Shown here: in pieces, positions 45,401 through 55,846 of the stretch | Numbering within the stretch: the stretch's first letter is position 1 | How the letters are laid out: the number at the start of each line of letters is the position of its first letter | Origin: Austropuccinia psidii | Lineage: Eukaryota; Basidiomycota; Pucciniomycetes; Pucciniales; Sphaerophragmiaceae | Length of the DNA: 64,000 nt | Assembly: GCA_023105745.1 (NCBI GenBank) | Contig: JALGQZ010000005.1 | Span: 67,597,019 to 67,661,018 of the forward strand | Reading direction: 5' to 3' | Program-made: the position numbers and the translations under genes | Notes under the pieces: model-generated | What the model saw: only the letters and a program-made list of their open reading frames with translations | Databases searched by the model: none | What the model was told of the DNA's origin: nothing

Positions 45401-46915
45401 AATTACAGAAGTAATCCTATTCATAAACAAGTGTCATTTCTATTAGTTCAGCTTAATAGTATACCACTCAAATTAGTTCATTAATCACTATTTTTAAGCC
45501 TGGAATATGAAAAAGACTACCCATATAAAAGTAAATAACTTGACTCTTTCAATTTTTGAGCTATATGAGCTATATACTTTGAGGTATTTTGATAATACAA
45601 TTAATTATGGCTTTTTAAGATTTCAGATTATTTTTTCGAATCTTATTTTGTAGTAATTATTAACCTTTATTCCCAGAATACTCATTTTTATGCATTCATC
45701 TTGTATTTTATTTACCATTTCAATCATTCCTTTGTACTTATTAGCTTCCTTCTCAGGTAGGGGTAATATTATTATTGTCTTTAATGCCTCTTTTTGAATA
45801 TTTTTTCTATATATCATAAAATAGATTTGAATTAATTTTTCTTTTCCCATTGGCATGAAATTTATTTGAAAGATAAAGTTTTATTTTCCCTTCTCCCAAT
45901 ATATTCCCTCAATATATTTGATATGTGATTAATTTTCCATTTTAAATCCTTTTAAAAAGTGTTTCAAATATCCTTTTACAAGATTTCGGATTTTTTCCCA
46001 ATAAGAATATGAAAATAAATTCCCATTATTACCTTCAATATCTATTGAGAATCTGAACCCATCTATTTGATGGAGCTTGCAAGGACAAAATATCAGTTAG
46101 TTAATTTATTAATTTTATTTTGGGCTGTTATATATTGCGCCATTTCCTTTGAAACCTGGGGTGAAGGCTTACTTAGGCTCTATAATTTTCTTTCCTTCTT
46201 TTATACTTGTTATTCCTTGATCTGAGGATTTGATACTCTCAGAATATTCTTAATTTTTTGAATTGAATATTTAAAACATATATTGGAATCTTGTTTCCTA
46301 CTTCAAAAGAATTTTCTTCTCTTTTATTTTACTATTTAAAGAAATTCAATTTACACAAGGAATGTTTTCTTGTTTCATCTTCAAATTTTAGTTTTAATCC
46401 TTGATAACTACCAATGTGCTCCAGCTCATTTCATTTTATTCACTTATACTTTTTTGAATTATGAAATTCTTTAGCTCTTGGTATAAATACTCCAGAAATT
46501 TCATTTTAGGTACAAAAATTATTACATTCCTTTCTTTAGCTATAAAATTATCTATAATAACTTCATTCACCATGAAAATAATATCAAATGGTCACATGCT
46601 ATCATGGAAATGTCTGTTATTCTCTGCTTTCCTTCTGACGAATTCGTATTTATGGCTCTGGTTGGTAATTATCTCATGTCATTTAACAATATTCTTGCAG
46701 CTCACCAGCTTTATGACTACTCCTTTTTTGATTCTGGATCAAATATTACATAAAAAAGCAAACCTATAGTTTCCAAATTACTATATGCCCTCCCATTTTG
46801 TGATAATTTTTTCCTTGATCATTAACCAACTCTTTTCTCAATATCTCTGAATTGCTTTGATTTTTTCCTTCATATTTTTGTATTGGTACATAATAATAAT
46901 ATAGTTTTTTAAAAT
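42406..46915. other. A+T-rich stretch without recognisable genes
   Basis: The first 700 bases have LTR- or promoter-like features (TATTTAATATAAATAGAGC near 43020 and a CTCTATTTTCCCCTCAG start-like region near 43050) but no partner repeat is visible. From 43100 to 43700 the DNA is extremely A+T-rich. Frames at 43899-44147, 45623-45856 (minus) and 46461-46769 have no motif I can name. The antisense of the last contains NVIIFVPKMKFLEYLYQEL, which looks protein-like but is unplaced. Confidence 0.3.
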
Positions 46916-46918
46916 ATA
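46916..46918. other. Target site duplication (ATA), left
   Basis: ATA here and at 50892-50894 directly flank the terminal repeats of the second TIR element. Same duplication length as copy 1 but a different sequence, as expected for independent insertion. Confidence 0.6.
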
Positions 46919-46960
46919 CACCATGAGAAAATTGGATGCACCTTAAATGAAGTGTTTCTT
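46919..46960 (+). repeat. Left terminal inverted repeat, copy 2
   Basis: Begins CACCATGAGAAAATTGG and matches copy 1 at 4838 base for base over most of the first 26 positions. It then diverges around the palindrome. Confidence 0.65.
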
Positions 46961-47869
46961 TGTAAAAATTAGATTGGACTCAGCCTAGAATGAGATTTGA
47001 TCCTTTCTCTGAACTGGGTTGTAGCCAGTATTTTAACTTTTTTTCATACTCCAGGTTATTTCAGGCCATAAGACTATCAGAGAACTTCCAAGATTTGTAT
47101 TTTTTTATTTCATATAATACATATGTACTATACTCTATGAAATATATTAAGAGATTTGGATTGATCAAAAAGGTTTTAAATTCTATTTTCATATTCATGC
47201 AGCTATTATATACTATAAATACTTTACTCTATATATATATATTCTGAATCTGATCACTTCTATTTGTATTTTGGAAGCGCTGATACGTAGATTTCAGCTT
47301 TCAAGGCGAATGAAACCTTAATTTTACTTTATTCATTACTTATTATTAATCCATAGTTATATTAATTTATATTTTTGCTTCAAAAAGTGTCTTGGAAAAA
47401 CCTCGTATCCTTGATAAAATCCTCATCTTAACAAGAAAAATGATTTTCTTTTTTTGTTTTTTATATAATTAGTTCTCTTAAGATCAAAAGTAAAGGAAAT
47501 GAATATTGTAAAAGCTTTTCTTGAATGAAGCTCTTGAGAAAGAAAAAAAAACAAAAAGAATTCATATTTTCTTATTTATTTATTAGAATTTTCTCAATAT
47601 AATCATTATTTTCATTTTTATTTCATTTTATGATCAATGTTGAAATTGATAAATCTCACATCTCTCCTTTTTAAACAGGGAAAACTCTGTAATTAGAGTA
47701 TTTTGAATTATTATTTTAATTCAAGAGATAAGTATAAGGTCTATGAAGTGCATCCTGCTACTGTAAAAGGATTCATGATTTTGATTAACTTTACACTTAA
47801 AGTATAAAAGGGGGAACTCCCATGAAAAATTTTAATCATTTTTACCCTAGATAGAATTACAGATCTCAC

Positions 47870-47899
47870 TAGTGTAAAATTGTCGACAATCTTACAGTG
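47870..47899. repeat. Inverted repeat centred on TTGTCGACAA
   Basis: Arms TAGTGTAAAATTGTC and GACAATCTTACAGTG meet without a spacer, giving a perfect 10-bp palindrome at the centre. Counterpart of 7280-7319 in copy 1. Confidence 0.6.
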
Positions 47900-48688
47900 T
47901 CAGAAATTGCAGTTTCTTATACTGTAATATGTAATAGAAAACTGTAAAAGAATAATTTATAAAATTCCAGAATTTGAGAAAATTAAAAAAGACAAAAACT
48001 CGGAGAAAATAAAAAAACATTAAAAAAATAAATCAATAATATCAGAAAATAACATAGCCTTCATAAAAGAAATGGATAATGAAATTACAAGAGTGAACTA
48101 CAATAGATGAAAAAAATTCTTTCCATCAAAAAAAAGGAATTTCTTTCCACTAATTTTGTCTGTAAAAATAGTGAAAAATAAATCTTAATTATACTAACAG
48201 AAAACTACGGCTCATTTGTGATAATTCTCTATTATAATACATATTTTGCAATAAATTTATTCTCTTATTTTGGATTTTTGAGAAAAAAAACTTTTTTAAT
48301 GCCTTTTTGTGGGTTTTTTTCAATTTTAACAGTAAAGAAGAAAATATTTAGTTGAAAATGATGAAATTGGGGAAGGAATGATAGGAAAATGATGAATTCA
48401 CTATCCTACCTATAATCTCAATTTATAATTTAAATATCATGTTGGATCTTAAGAGAAAAGGACCAAGTAATTGAATCTCTGAGAGCTATCTGACTGTATT
48501 TCTCATGGTATTGAGATAAAGAATTTCAGAAAATTTATTACACTCTAACCCTGTTTGAATTTAGTCAAGCCTCAAACTAAGAGATTTAAGCTACTTTTTC
48601 AAAGCTTAACACCAATGTTATAATTTTAGATTATTTCTTTTCTAAATTTTGATTGTGATTTCATTTAAGAATCCTGTTTATTATTAAA

Positions 48689-48904
48689 TTACATGGATAA
48701 TAAGCTAATTATGTGAAAAATAACTTTCCTTTTGAATTGGGATACTTCTGACAGGATAATGTTAGAAAACTGCCATCCAAAATGGATCACAAGCGGGGTA
48801 GGTACTTTGTGAAATGTTGAAGAACTAAATTCACATTTTTGAAAAGTAATTTTGACCATGTTTTCAATATGGCTGGATATCTCTCTAAAGTGATTTTCTT
48901 TCAC
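48689..48904 (-). pseudogene. Coding-like frame inside copy 2, unknown
   Basis: A 71-residue minus-strand frame with TFQKCEFSSSTFHKVPTPLV and IHFGWQFSNIILSEVSQFKR. The balanced composition suggests former coding. I cannot name a family. It could be a fragment of the element's own protein. Confidence 0.3.
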
Positions 48905-50842
48905 TTGAAGCTCCCTTCCAAAGAGATTTAAGAATATTTCTGTGGTGCCTCACTTGACAAATAGAAAGCTATTAATAAATATAAATACCAGAAAATCAAA
49001 CAGGGAATCCTGTTCTTATTTCATTTTGAAAATATTGATTAGAGATTCATATATAGTTCTATCAACTGAAACATATAGCTAGCTTATGATTACAAATTTA
49101 TTATTTTTTTATGTTTAATTATTTTATCATTGGAAATTCATTTTATGAGAACTCTCAAATTCTTGATAAAGAATTATTAAGAAAGGAATTTTTTAAAATA
49201 TAATGTTTATCCCAATAATTTCTTTTTCAAATCATATTTACTTCAATTATTAAAAAAAATTGGATCATTTTTTCATTTATTAATAAATAAATATTTTTCA
49301 ACTATTCCAAATTTCTATCCAGTATTAATATCATACTTTGAGATAAGGTTTTAACATAACTTACAAAGGCTCTCCTCATAACTTTCAGTAAAATTGAATT
49401 TACAGAAATTAGGAAATTATTTACTCTATTTCTTTTGATAATTTTAATTCTTCAGCTTTTGTGAATTGGTAAATAATAGAATTATTTCAAAACTATCACA
49501 TTTAAGAGACAATAAGATAAAGCCAAAATTTCCATTTTTCATCTAATGGAGAACTCTCCATACATCCTATTTATTGAGAAAGCTGAACTAAATCCAAATA
49601 AAACGAAAAAAAGGAATTCCTAGGAAACATAAAAATATAATTCAAAGCTTAACTACATATAAAATGAGATTTATAAAATATTTTCAAATGAAAAAGGATA
49701 AAAGTTAATCTCTAACATATCAAAAAATTGAGCTTAACTTCAATTAAGCTCAAGACGTATACTTTGATTGGCCTCATAAAAAGTATGAATATATTAGGAT
49801 TAGGGTATATTATACGTTTTCACCTAGAATTATTGAAATTATATCTGAAAAAATCAACAATTTCTAAAAGTATCACCTTTGACTTTGAGATATTCAAATA
49901 TTCTACTAGGTCAAGACGATGAGTCCTAAAAAGTAAATTTTCAACAGAGATGCACCATATGATAGATATCTTGTGTTCAAAAAATAAAACATTTCATTTT
50001 TCACAAGTCTAAAGAAGCTTATTCATTATAGAAAACTACACTAAATATTTTATGCTTATGACATGGCTCTTTCATGTAAATCAGAATTTTGCCTAACTTA
50101 AACCCTTTGATTGGATAATGCAAAAACTCCCCAATGATAAAATTAATGCAATATATTGTTTTTTGAATATTCATATACTCTCAGTATAAGTGAAAATATT
50201 TTTAAAGAAGCTTATGGGCTAAATCCCCAGTGATATTTACTCGACGTGTACTATCATTTGGTAATCCCCCCTTGAAATAACCTTTGTGTCATTAAGCTTG
50301 AGATTTTTCAAAGTGAAATAAGCAAGCTTAATATAAGAAGAGAAAGAAAATAATTCACTTTATTTCTCACTTCTAAAAAAATTTTATGCGAAAAAGAAGT
50401 TTAATTGTAGGGTCACTAGTCAATAATATCTATATTTTCAGAAATCCTCAAGTACTTTAGACCTTTGCTCATTAATTGAAAATTTCAAAGGAAAATGGTT
50501 TAAGCCTTACTAATATCTAGCGATGTCTTTCTTTGAATGAATTGGTGAAGCTTTAATATTTATTTACGATTCTATGAAAAAGACTGTAAATGTTGAAGCT
50601 TTTGTCCAGGACATGATATCAATCAATCAACAAAATTAAAATACATAGAGAAGAAAGATCAGAATTTTGCATTTATTTTGAGTTATTGCACTTTGAAAAT
50701 CCTGAACAAACAATAATATTCAGTAAACTAAATTTAATATTTGTGGCTTTCATATGTGGCTTGCAATTCTTCAAGAACTCCCAATTTTAAATTCAATTTA
50801 GTTACTATCACCAACATAAATAAAATTTGTCTGCCATTTCAA

Positions 50843-50891
50843 CTTCCAAATGCAAAACCTGCTGTCAGGTTCTTCCACTTTTCTCATGGTG
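50843..50891 (-). repeat. Right terminal inverted repeat, copy 2
   Basis: The reverse complement begins CACCATGAGAAAAGTGG and includes CCTGACAGCAGG. Followed by ATA at 50892-50894. Confidence 0.65.
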
Positions 50892-50894
50892 ATA

Positions 50895-52190
50895 TTCCTC
50901 AATATATCTCTTAAATCTATAATCTACATACTTATTCTTGATTAGCTATTGAAATTAACTTTCAAAGAAGCTATTAAATTCCTTGGACCCTGTATTTACC
51001 AAAGGAAGATTTTCTCATCTTGTGATATCTTTATTAAACATACAAGAATACATGAATTGGCCAACAAAATTAATTTCAAGAAACTTGAGTTTTTGGTTTC
51101 TTTTATTGGGTAGAATATTCTATTGCTACATGCAGAGGCATTATTGGTATCTTATGGCCTCACATTTCTTGGAGGCCTATGTGGATCTATAATTACTTTT
51201 TTCCTTTTATTCTTACTTTGTTCATATAAATGGACTATTAATTACTTAAACTTACTTTTTAAATGTGCTGATAGATGATCTTATCTTTAAGTTACTTGAA
51301 ATAATATTTTTAAAAAATCATTTAAAACTGATCATGGATTATTCCTCTTAAAATTTTTCTTCATTTTCTAATAATTAGTTCTTTCCATTCATATCTCACG
51401 CTTACAGTTTATTTGATAATATTTGATTATTTTTCATCTTTATATCCATTTATCACCTTCTCCTATTATTGCATTAATGGTAGTATGATATACCTTTGAT
51501 TTTTTGGGGGGATGTTAGTCCTTTAATATTTCAACCATAACCAGATTTCTCATATAATGAAAATTGATAATAGGGTGTCTCAAAACTGTCACATCCCACA
51601 TTAAAGAAATAAGGGTTTTTGAACGAAATCCTACGTAGAAGAAACCTAGTTTTTCAAATAAAAACATTGGATTTTTTTCAGCTGAGTAACCCCAAATTTC
51701 ATGCAAATTTGAGTCTTGAGAAGAAGTTTTGATCTTCAATTTAAAACCTAATTAGTTTATTTTTGAGTCTCTTAATTTAAAGTATCCAACAAATCACATT
51801 TTTTGGGTAGTTTCCCAATAATCCACTTTTGAAATTCCATGAAACAATACTAGTAATTAATCTCATTGGCATCTTTATTTTGAAAGTTATCTTCTCTTAC
51901 TTAATCATTGATTTTTTTTTCTTGAATAATTCTCAATCTAATTTGACTTGTAAGAGGTTTCTTTCAAGATTCTATGTATCAAATATCAAAGGGCTAGTCT
52001 ATCTCACAAAGGCACTCCACCACCATCACAGCCTTCTGAAAATCTCAATCAGGTCAATTTTCAAAATCCCAGCAATTTTTTAAAGAAAACATTGATTTCT
52101 GCTGCTTGTTTTGGGAAAAATGGTTCAAAATCAGTTGTTAGGCCACCTTCATTAAAAAAAGGGATTTCAACTGATGGATATTGATGTAAA
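50895..52190. other. No gene recognised
   Basis: A+T-rich. Minus-strand TGTGGGATGTGACAG at 51586-51600 resembles an LTR start but no partner was found. Frames at 50983-51192 and 51829-52083 lack motifs. Confidence 0.25.
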
Positions 52191-52194
52191 TAAG

Positions 52195-53165
52195 AAGTCC
52201 TGAAACAAATTGAACTTTATGGAAGCAATTATGTGTGACCAATGGCAAACATATTAGAAGAGATATAAATTGGACAAAAGAATTGGGACTGCTACTGGCT
52301 CAGGAGTTACCATAGATGATGAGATAAAGTGTATAAATAATTATTGATAGTCTGGACATAATGTTCCATTTTTAAAATTAAATGAATATTTTCTCTGGTA
52401 ATAATAGCAATATTAAACCAGTTGGAGCTTCTTGTTCCCAGGAGGATGATTCTGTGGAAAATAATGAGGGCAGAATTGAGCCAAACCTATACTTAAACGT
52501 TTCTTGTTGATATTTGCATATTTGTATAAATTTATCCTATTTTTTGAATTTTAGAATGAAAATCTCAAGTAAAACAGTAATTAAGCACTTATTGAGATTC
52601 CAGAGCTACAGTATAAATCAAATACAGTTGATAAATATGTAAGCTTCACATATTATGGACCATTTTTTCAATTTTCCAATGGGTTGAAATGGTTTGTATA
52701 GCTACAAAATTCAGATAATGGTGCAATTGACAATCACAAAAGCAAAGTAGATTTTAAACGTAATTATTGTAGTGGTGAGTGGAAAAATGGAATGGATGTA
52801 TTCTCAACATCTTACACAAGTTTTTTTGAAATTTAAATAGATAGTGAGACATTATTTTTACTACTTGGTATCAAATACTCATTTGATTTTTTTTTTGATA
52901 GGACATGAAACTTCTCAGATTAATCCATTGTATTAGTATAAGAAAAAGCTGAAAGACACGAAAACTGCATAACTCAAAAAATTTATGCCAGAAAAAGTCT
53001 TGAAGGAGATTAAATTAAAATTTGAAAGCAAGAATAAATTTAAATATAAGTTCTTTGAAGGGAAAAAGTTTCAAAATCAAACTGCCTTTGAGGAGAGCAA
53101 ACTTCAGTAGAAAATGGATCTCAAAGGGAAGAAAATGAATATGTATTTATCTCTTTTCTAAATGA
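52195..53165 (+). pseudogene. Decayed gene, possibly Myb/SANT-like associated protein
   Basis: Plus-strand blocks in changing frames read GTATGSGVTIDDEIKC and VPFLKLNEYF (about 52285-52390). A more C-terminal charged stretch, MPEKVLKEIKLKFESKNKFK ... TAFEESKLQ, is at 52984-53110. The combination of a threonine/glycine-rich middle and a K/E-rich coiled-coil-like end resembles the C-terminal region of Myb/SANT-like proteins that are multicopy in rusts. This comparison is from memory and weak. Many stops are present. Confidence 0.2.
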
Positions 53166-53817
53166 GCTCTGAAAGGCCTCTATATGAGTTAGAGGGAGTT
53201 TTTCCTTTAATTGATAAGTAGTTTGTTCAGGATTTGGACATAAACTTCTTGTTATTTCTGTATTATTTGACTTCAATAAATGGTGATTTATTTTTATGGT
53301 ATTGATATATATTTGTGAATGAGTATGTGTTTACATATATGTTGAAACAGTTTTCACTGATTTTATTTTGTAAACTGAATAATATCTTATTGGACATTTG
53401 TCAATTTTTTTTTTCAAAATGTGAACATTTTTTTGACAAAATGCATTTAGCTGGAACAATATCCAATGAATTGGGTTTCAAAAAGTTTTATTTGAATTCC
53501 CTCTGACTTTCAATTCTTTTTAAATATAATAAAGCCATCTTTTTTTGAAAAAATAATAATATTCTTCAACTGAAATTTTCCCAAAACAAATTCTTTTTGA
53601 TTTTAGCCTGCTTGAAAAATTCATTCTCAAATTTCTTAAATCAAAAAAGTCAGTAACTTATTTTTTTTCTCAAACAGCCACTTTCACTAATACTGCTTAG
53701 TAATTTATTTTCATTTGACTTCTAATACTTAAATTCAAACTGTTTTCCTTTTGAAAAATATTCACCTCTAGGCTATCATATTGATTTTATTTCTAAATTT
53801 TTTCTAGGTGGAAAATT

Positions 53818-54003
53818 GTGGTGTATTATCCTTTGTATGTAATATTTGTTTTATTTATTATCATTATCTTTATTTCTTATTTATATTACTGTCTTCATCA
53901 CCATGAATCATCTCATCAACCACCACAAACATTCAATACCATCATTGTACCCACCTCCTTAATCATTCCTCCAATCCATCCCCTCCATCTAACACCTTCC
54001 TAG
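53818..54003 (+). CDS. Small frame with one membrane segment, doubtful
   Basis: 61 codons. Residues about 5-25 (YVIFVLFIIIIFISYLYYCL) would span a membrane. The rest is His/Pro-rich. The hydrophobic part comes from a T/A-rich tract, so a chance frame is likely. Confidence 0.15.
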   Translation: MVYYPLYVIFVLFIIIIFISYLYYCLHHHESSHQPPQTFNTIIVPTSLIIPPIHPLHLTPS

Positions 54004-55213
54004 AATAATCAAAAGCGTCCCCGGGATTGAAGGACCCCTATCTTCCTCCATTTGTCTCAATTAAATTCAAAATTAATTTCAATTGCTTACAAATTCTTTC
54101 TTATATAAAATAATATCAATTCTTGAAAAACAATTTCTAATTTATCCTGAACTGTTTTTGAAGCTTTCTGATCTCATTTTCCAATTAATAAAATATAAAT
54201 AAATTTATCGATTTTTTTCAATATTATCAATTATACATAATATTTTTAATAATACATTTTCATATCATATATTATTTATGATATTTTTTTAATTATGATT
54301 ACTCCTCTTTTATTCTTGTTTTTTCAAATATTGCTAATAATATTTTTCAAATTCAAAGCTCTTTACATATATTAATCTTCACTAATCATCATAATCATTG
54401 ATTCTCATGTTTCCTTTTTTACTTGAATGATCTTCAAAGATGATGTTTTCATTTTTATTAGCTTATATTTCAATAATTACTAATTATAAATAGGCTAATA
54501 AACTTTCTTTTCTCCAATTTTCTTTTGATTACTCTAGTGGTTGATTAAATAAGGGCTGCTATTTTATTTCTTCATCATGTTTCCAACTCTTCCAAAGACT
54601 CTTAAATTCAAGAATAAAGATCAAACTCCCATTCCAATCAACCCCAATCCATTTCCAACATCCTTGTCTCATTGTTTGAATTTATCTCATTATGGGATGG
54701 CTCCCCCAAAACCAATTTTATTCCATAATGGGTCGCCCCAAAGTTATACAATTACTCCCTCTACCAATGATTAATTAAGGTTCTTTCATGATGGAATGGC
54801 TATTTCAGAATCAATGTTAGTCCATCAAAACTCATTCAAAGTAATAATCTATTTTCTTCATTTAAAACATCCTATATCTAAAGCACAAGATAATAAATAA
54901 AACTAAACAAAGACTCAAGAGAAGCCTCAATAATCTCTGGAACCAAACACAATATACTGAAGAATGTGTCAGTTTTTTCAATAAGAGGCAAGAAGGATCA
55001 TCCAACCTGGCTTAATCTTCCTCACATAAATTCTTAAAATAATCCTCAAATATCAATTTATATAACAATTTCATCGAAATTAAATGTTATGATCTATCAA
55101 GCCCCTTCCTTTAATCAGACAGCCTTGATTTTGAAACCCCTCAAAACTCTTATCATTTGCTCAAATTACTTATTCAACAACAGAGAAAAAATAACATAAA
55201 ATGAAAATTTTCA
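54004..55213. other. Possible upstream exons of the Tet-like relic
   Basis: A frame at 54577-54774 (MFPTLPKTLKFKNKDQTP..., Pro/Ser-rich, 65 codons) reads on past its stop with FFHDGMAISESMLVHQNSFK. It could be the N-terminal part of the dioxygenase relic. An ATTTTCAG just before 55214 could be a splice acceptor. The rest is A+T-rich with no motif. Confidence 0.25.
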
Positions 55214-55846
55214 GGGGGTATTATGAGAGGAAGTGGCTTTAGAAATGGTTCTCAGAAAGTCATATCAGCTCAGGTGTATGCAAGAAAACAAGGATCAACA
55301 ATCAAATAAATTTAATATGACAATAATTAATGGAATAAATTCTAAATATTTCATACCTTTATTCAATCCAGAATTCAAATTTTATCCAAATTTTCCCATT
55401 GATAAAATCTTCAGCTTATGAATGAATCAAACCTTCCCAGCTTTATTCAAAAGGAGTGGACCACATCAAACTAATTAAAATATTTTTCCAATGTAATCAT
55501 GACCAATAATGGATTAAATAATAATATTCATTCAGATGAAAATTATATCAATACATTTACATATGGCATCTTATCTTCCATTCAAAAAGATACGTTTATT
55601 CCAATTCCAACACTAATGAGCTCAACTGGACGTGGACTTCATTTTCCAGCTTTGAATATTTAAATAGACCTCTATAAACAGCCAGAGATAACGTAAGTTC
55701 TTTGGAAAAAATTAGGAATCTCAAATCAAACCAAAAAATCACCAATTATACATTTCGGCTTGTCATTTCAAATTAACAAAAAGTTGTTTAATATTGGTAT
55801 GTGTTTTAGAATTAACCCTCAGAAACTTCAAAAAAAGAATTTTTGA
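55214..55846 (+). pseudogene. Tet-like 2OG-Fe(II) dioxygenase relic
   Basis: One reading frame can be followed for about 210 codons with nine in-frame stops and no frameshift. It contains GGIMRGSGFRNGSQKVISAQ, VYARKQGST, LPSFIQKEW and NVIMTNNGLNNNIHSDENYI. TYGILSSIQKDTFIPIP, TGRGLHFPALNI, VLWKKLGISNQT and IIHFGLSFQINKKLFN follow. The HSD (codons 55529 and 55535) gives the HxD iron ligands. The distal histidine is in IIHFGLSF (55751). This is the double-stranded beta-helix layout of the Tet-like 2OG-Fe(II) oxygenases that are expanded and transposon-associated in basidiomycetes. TET/JBP enzymes oxidise 5-methylcytosine; whether this family does so is not shown here. Iron ligands are intact although the gene is dead. 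Confidence 0.6.

Larger units (their letters stand above)
46919..50891. mobile_element. 4.0-kb CACTA-like TIR element (copy 2)
   Basis: The left end reads CACCATGAGAAAATTGG followed by ATGCACC. The reverse complement of the right end reads CACCATGAGAAAAGTGG, then AACCTGACAGCAGGTT. It is flanked by ATA on both sides. Internal homology to copy 1 (4838-13225) is visible near the left end (ATTAGATTGGACTC), in the inverted-repeat block (47870-47899), in one copy of the 550-bp unit (about 48190-48640) and next to the right end (50739-50815). It lacks the Tc1 insertion and the triplication. No transposase recognised, so probably non-autonomous. Confidence 0.65.
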
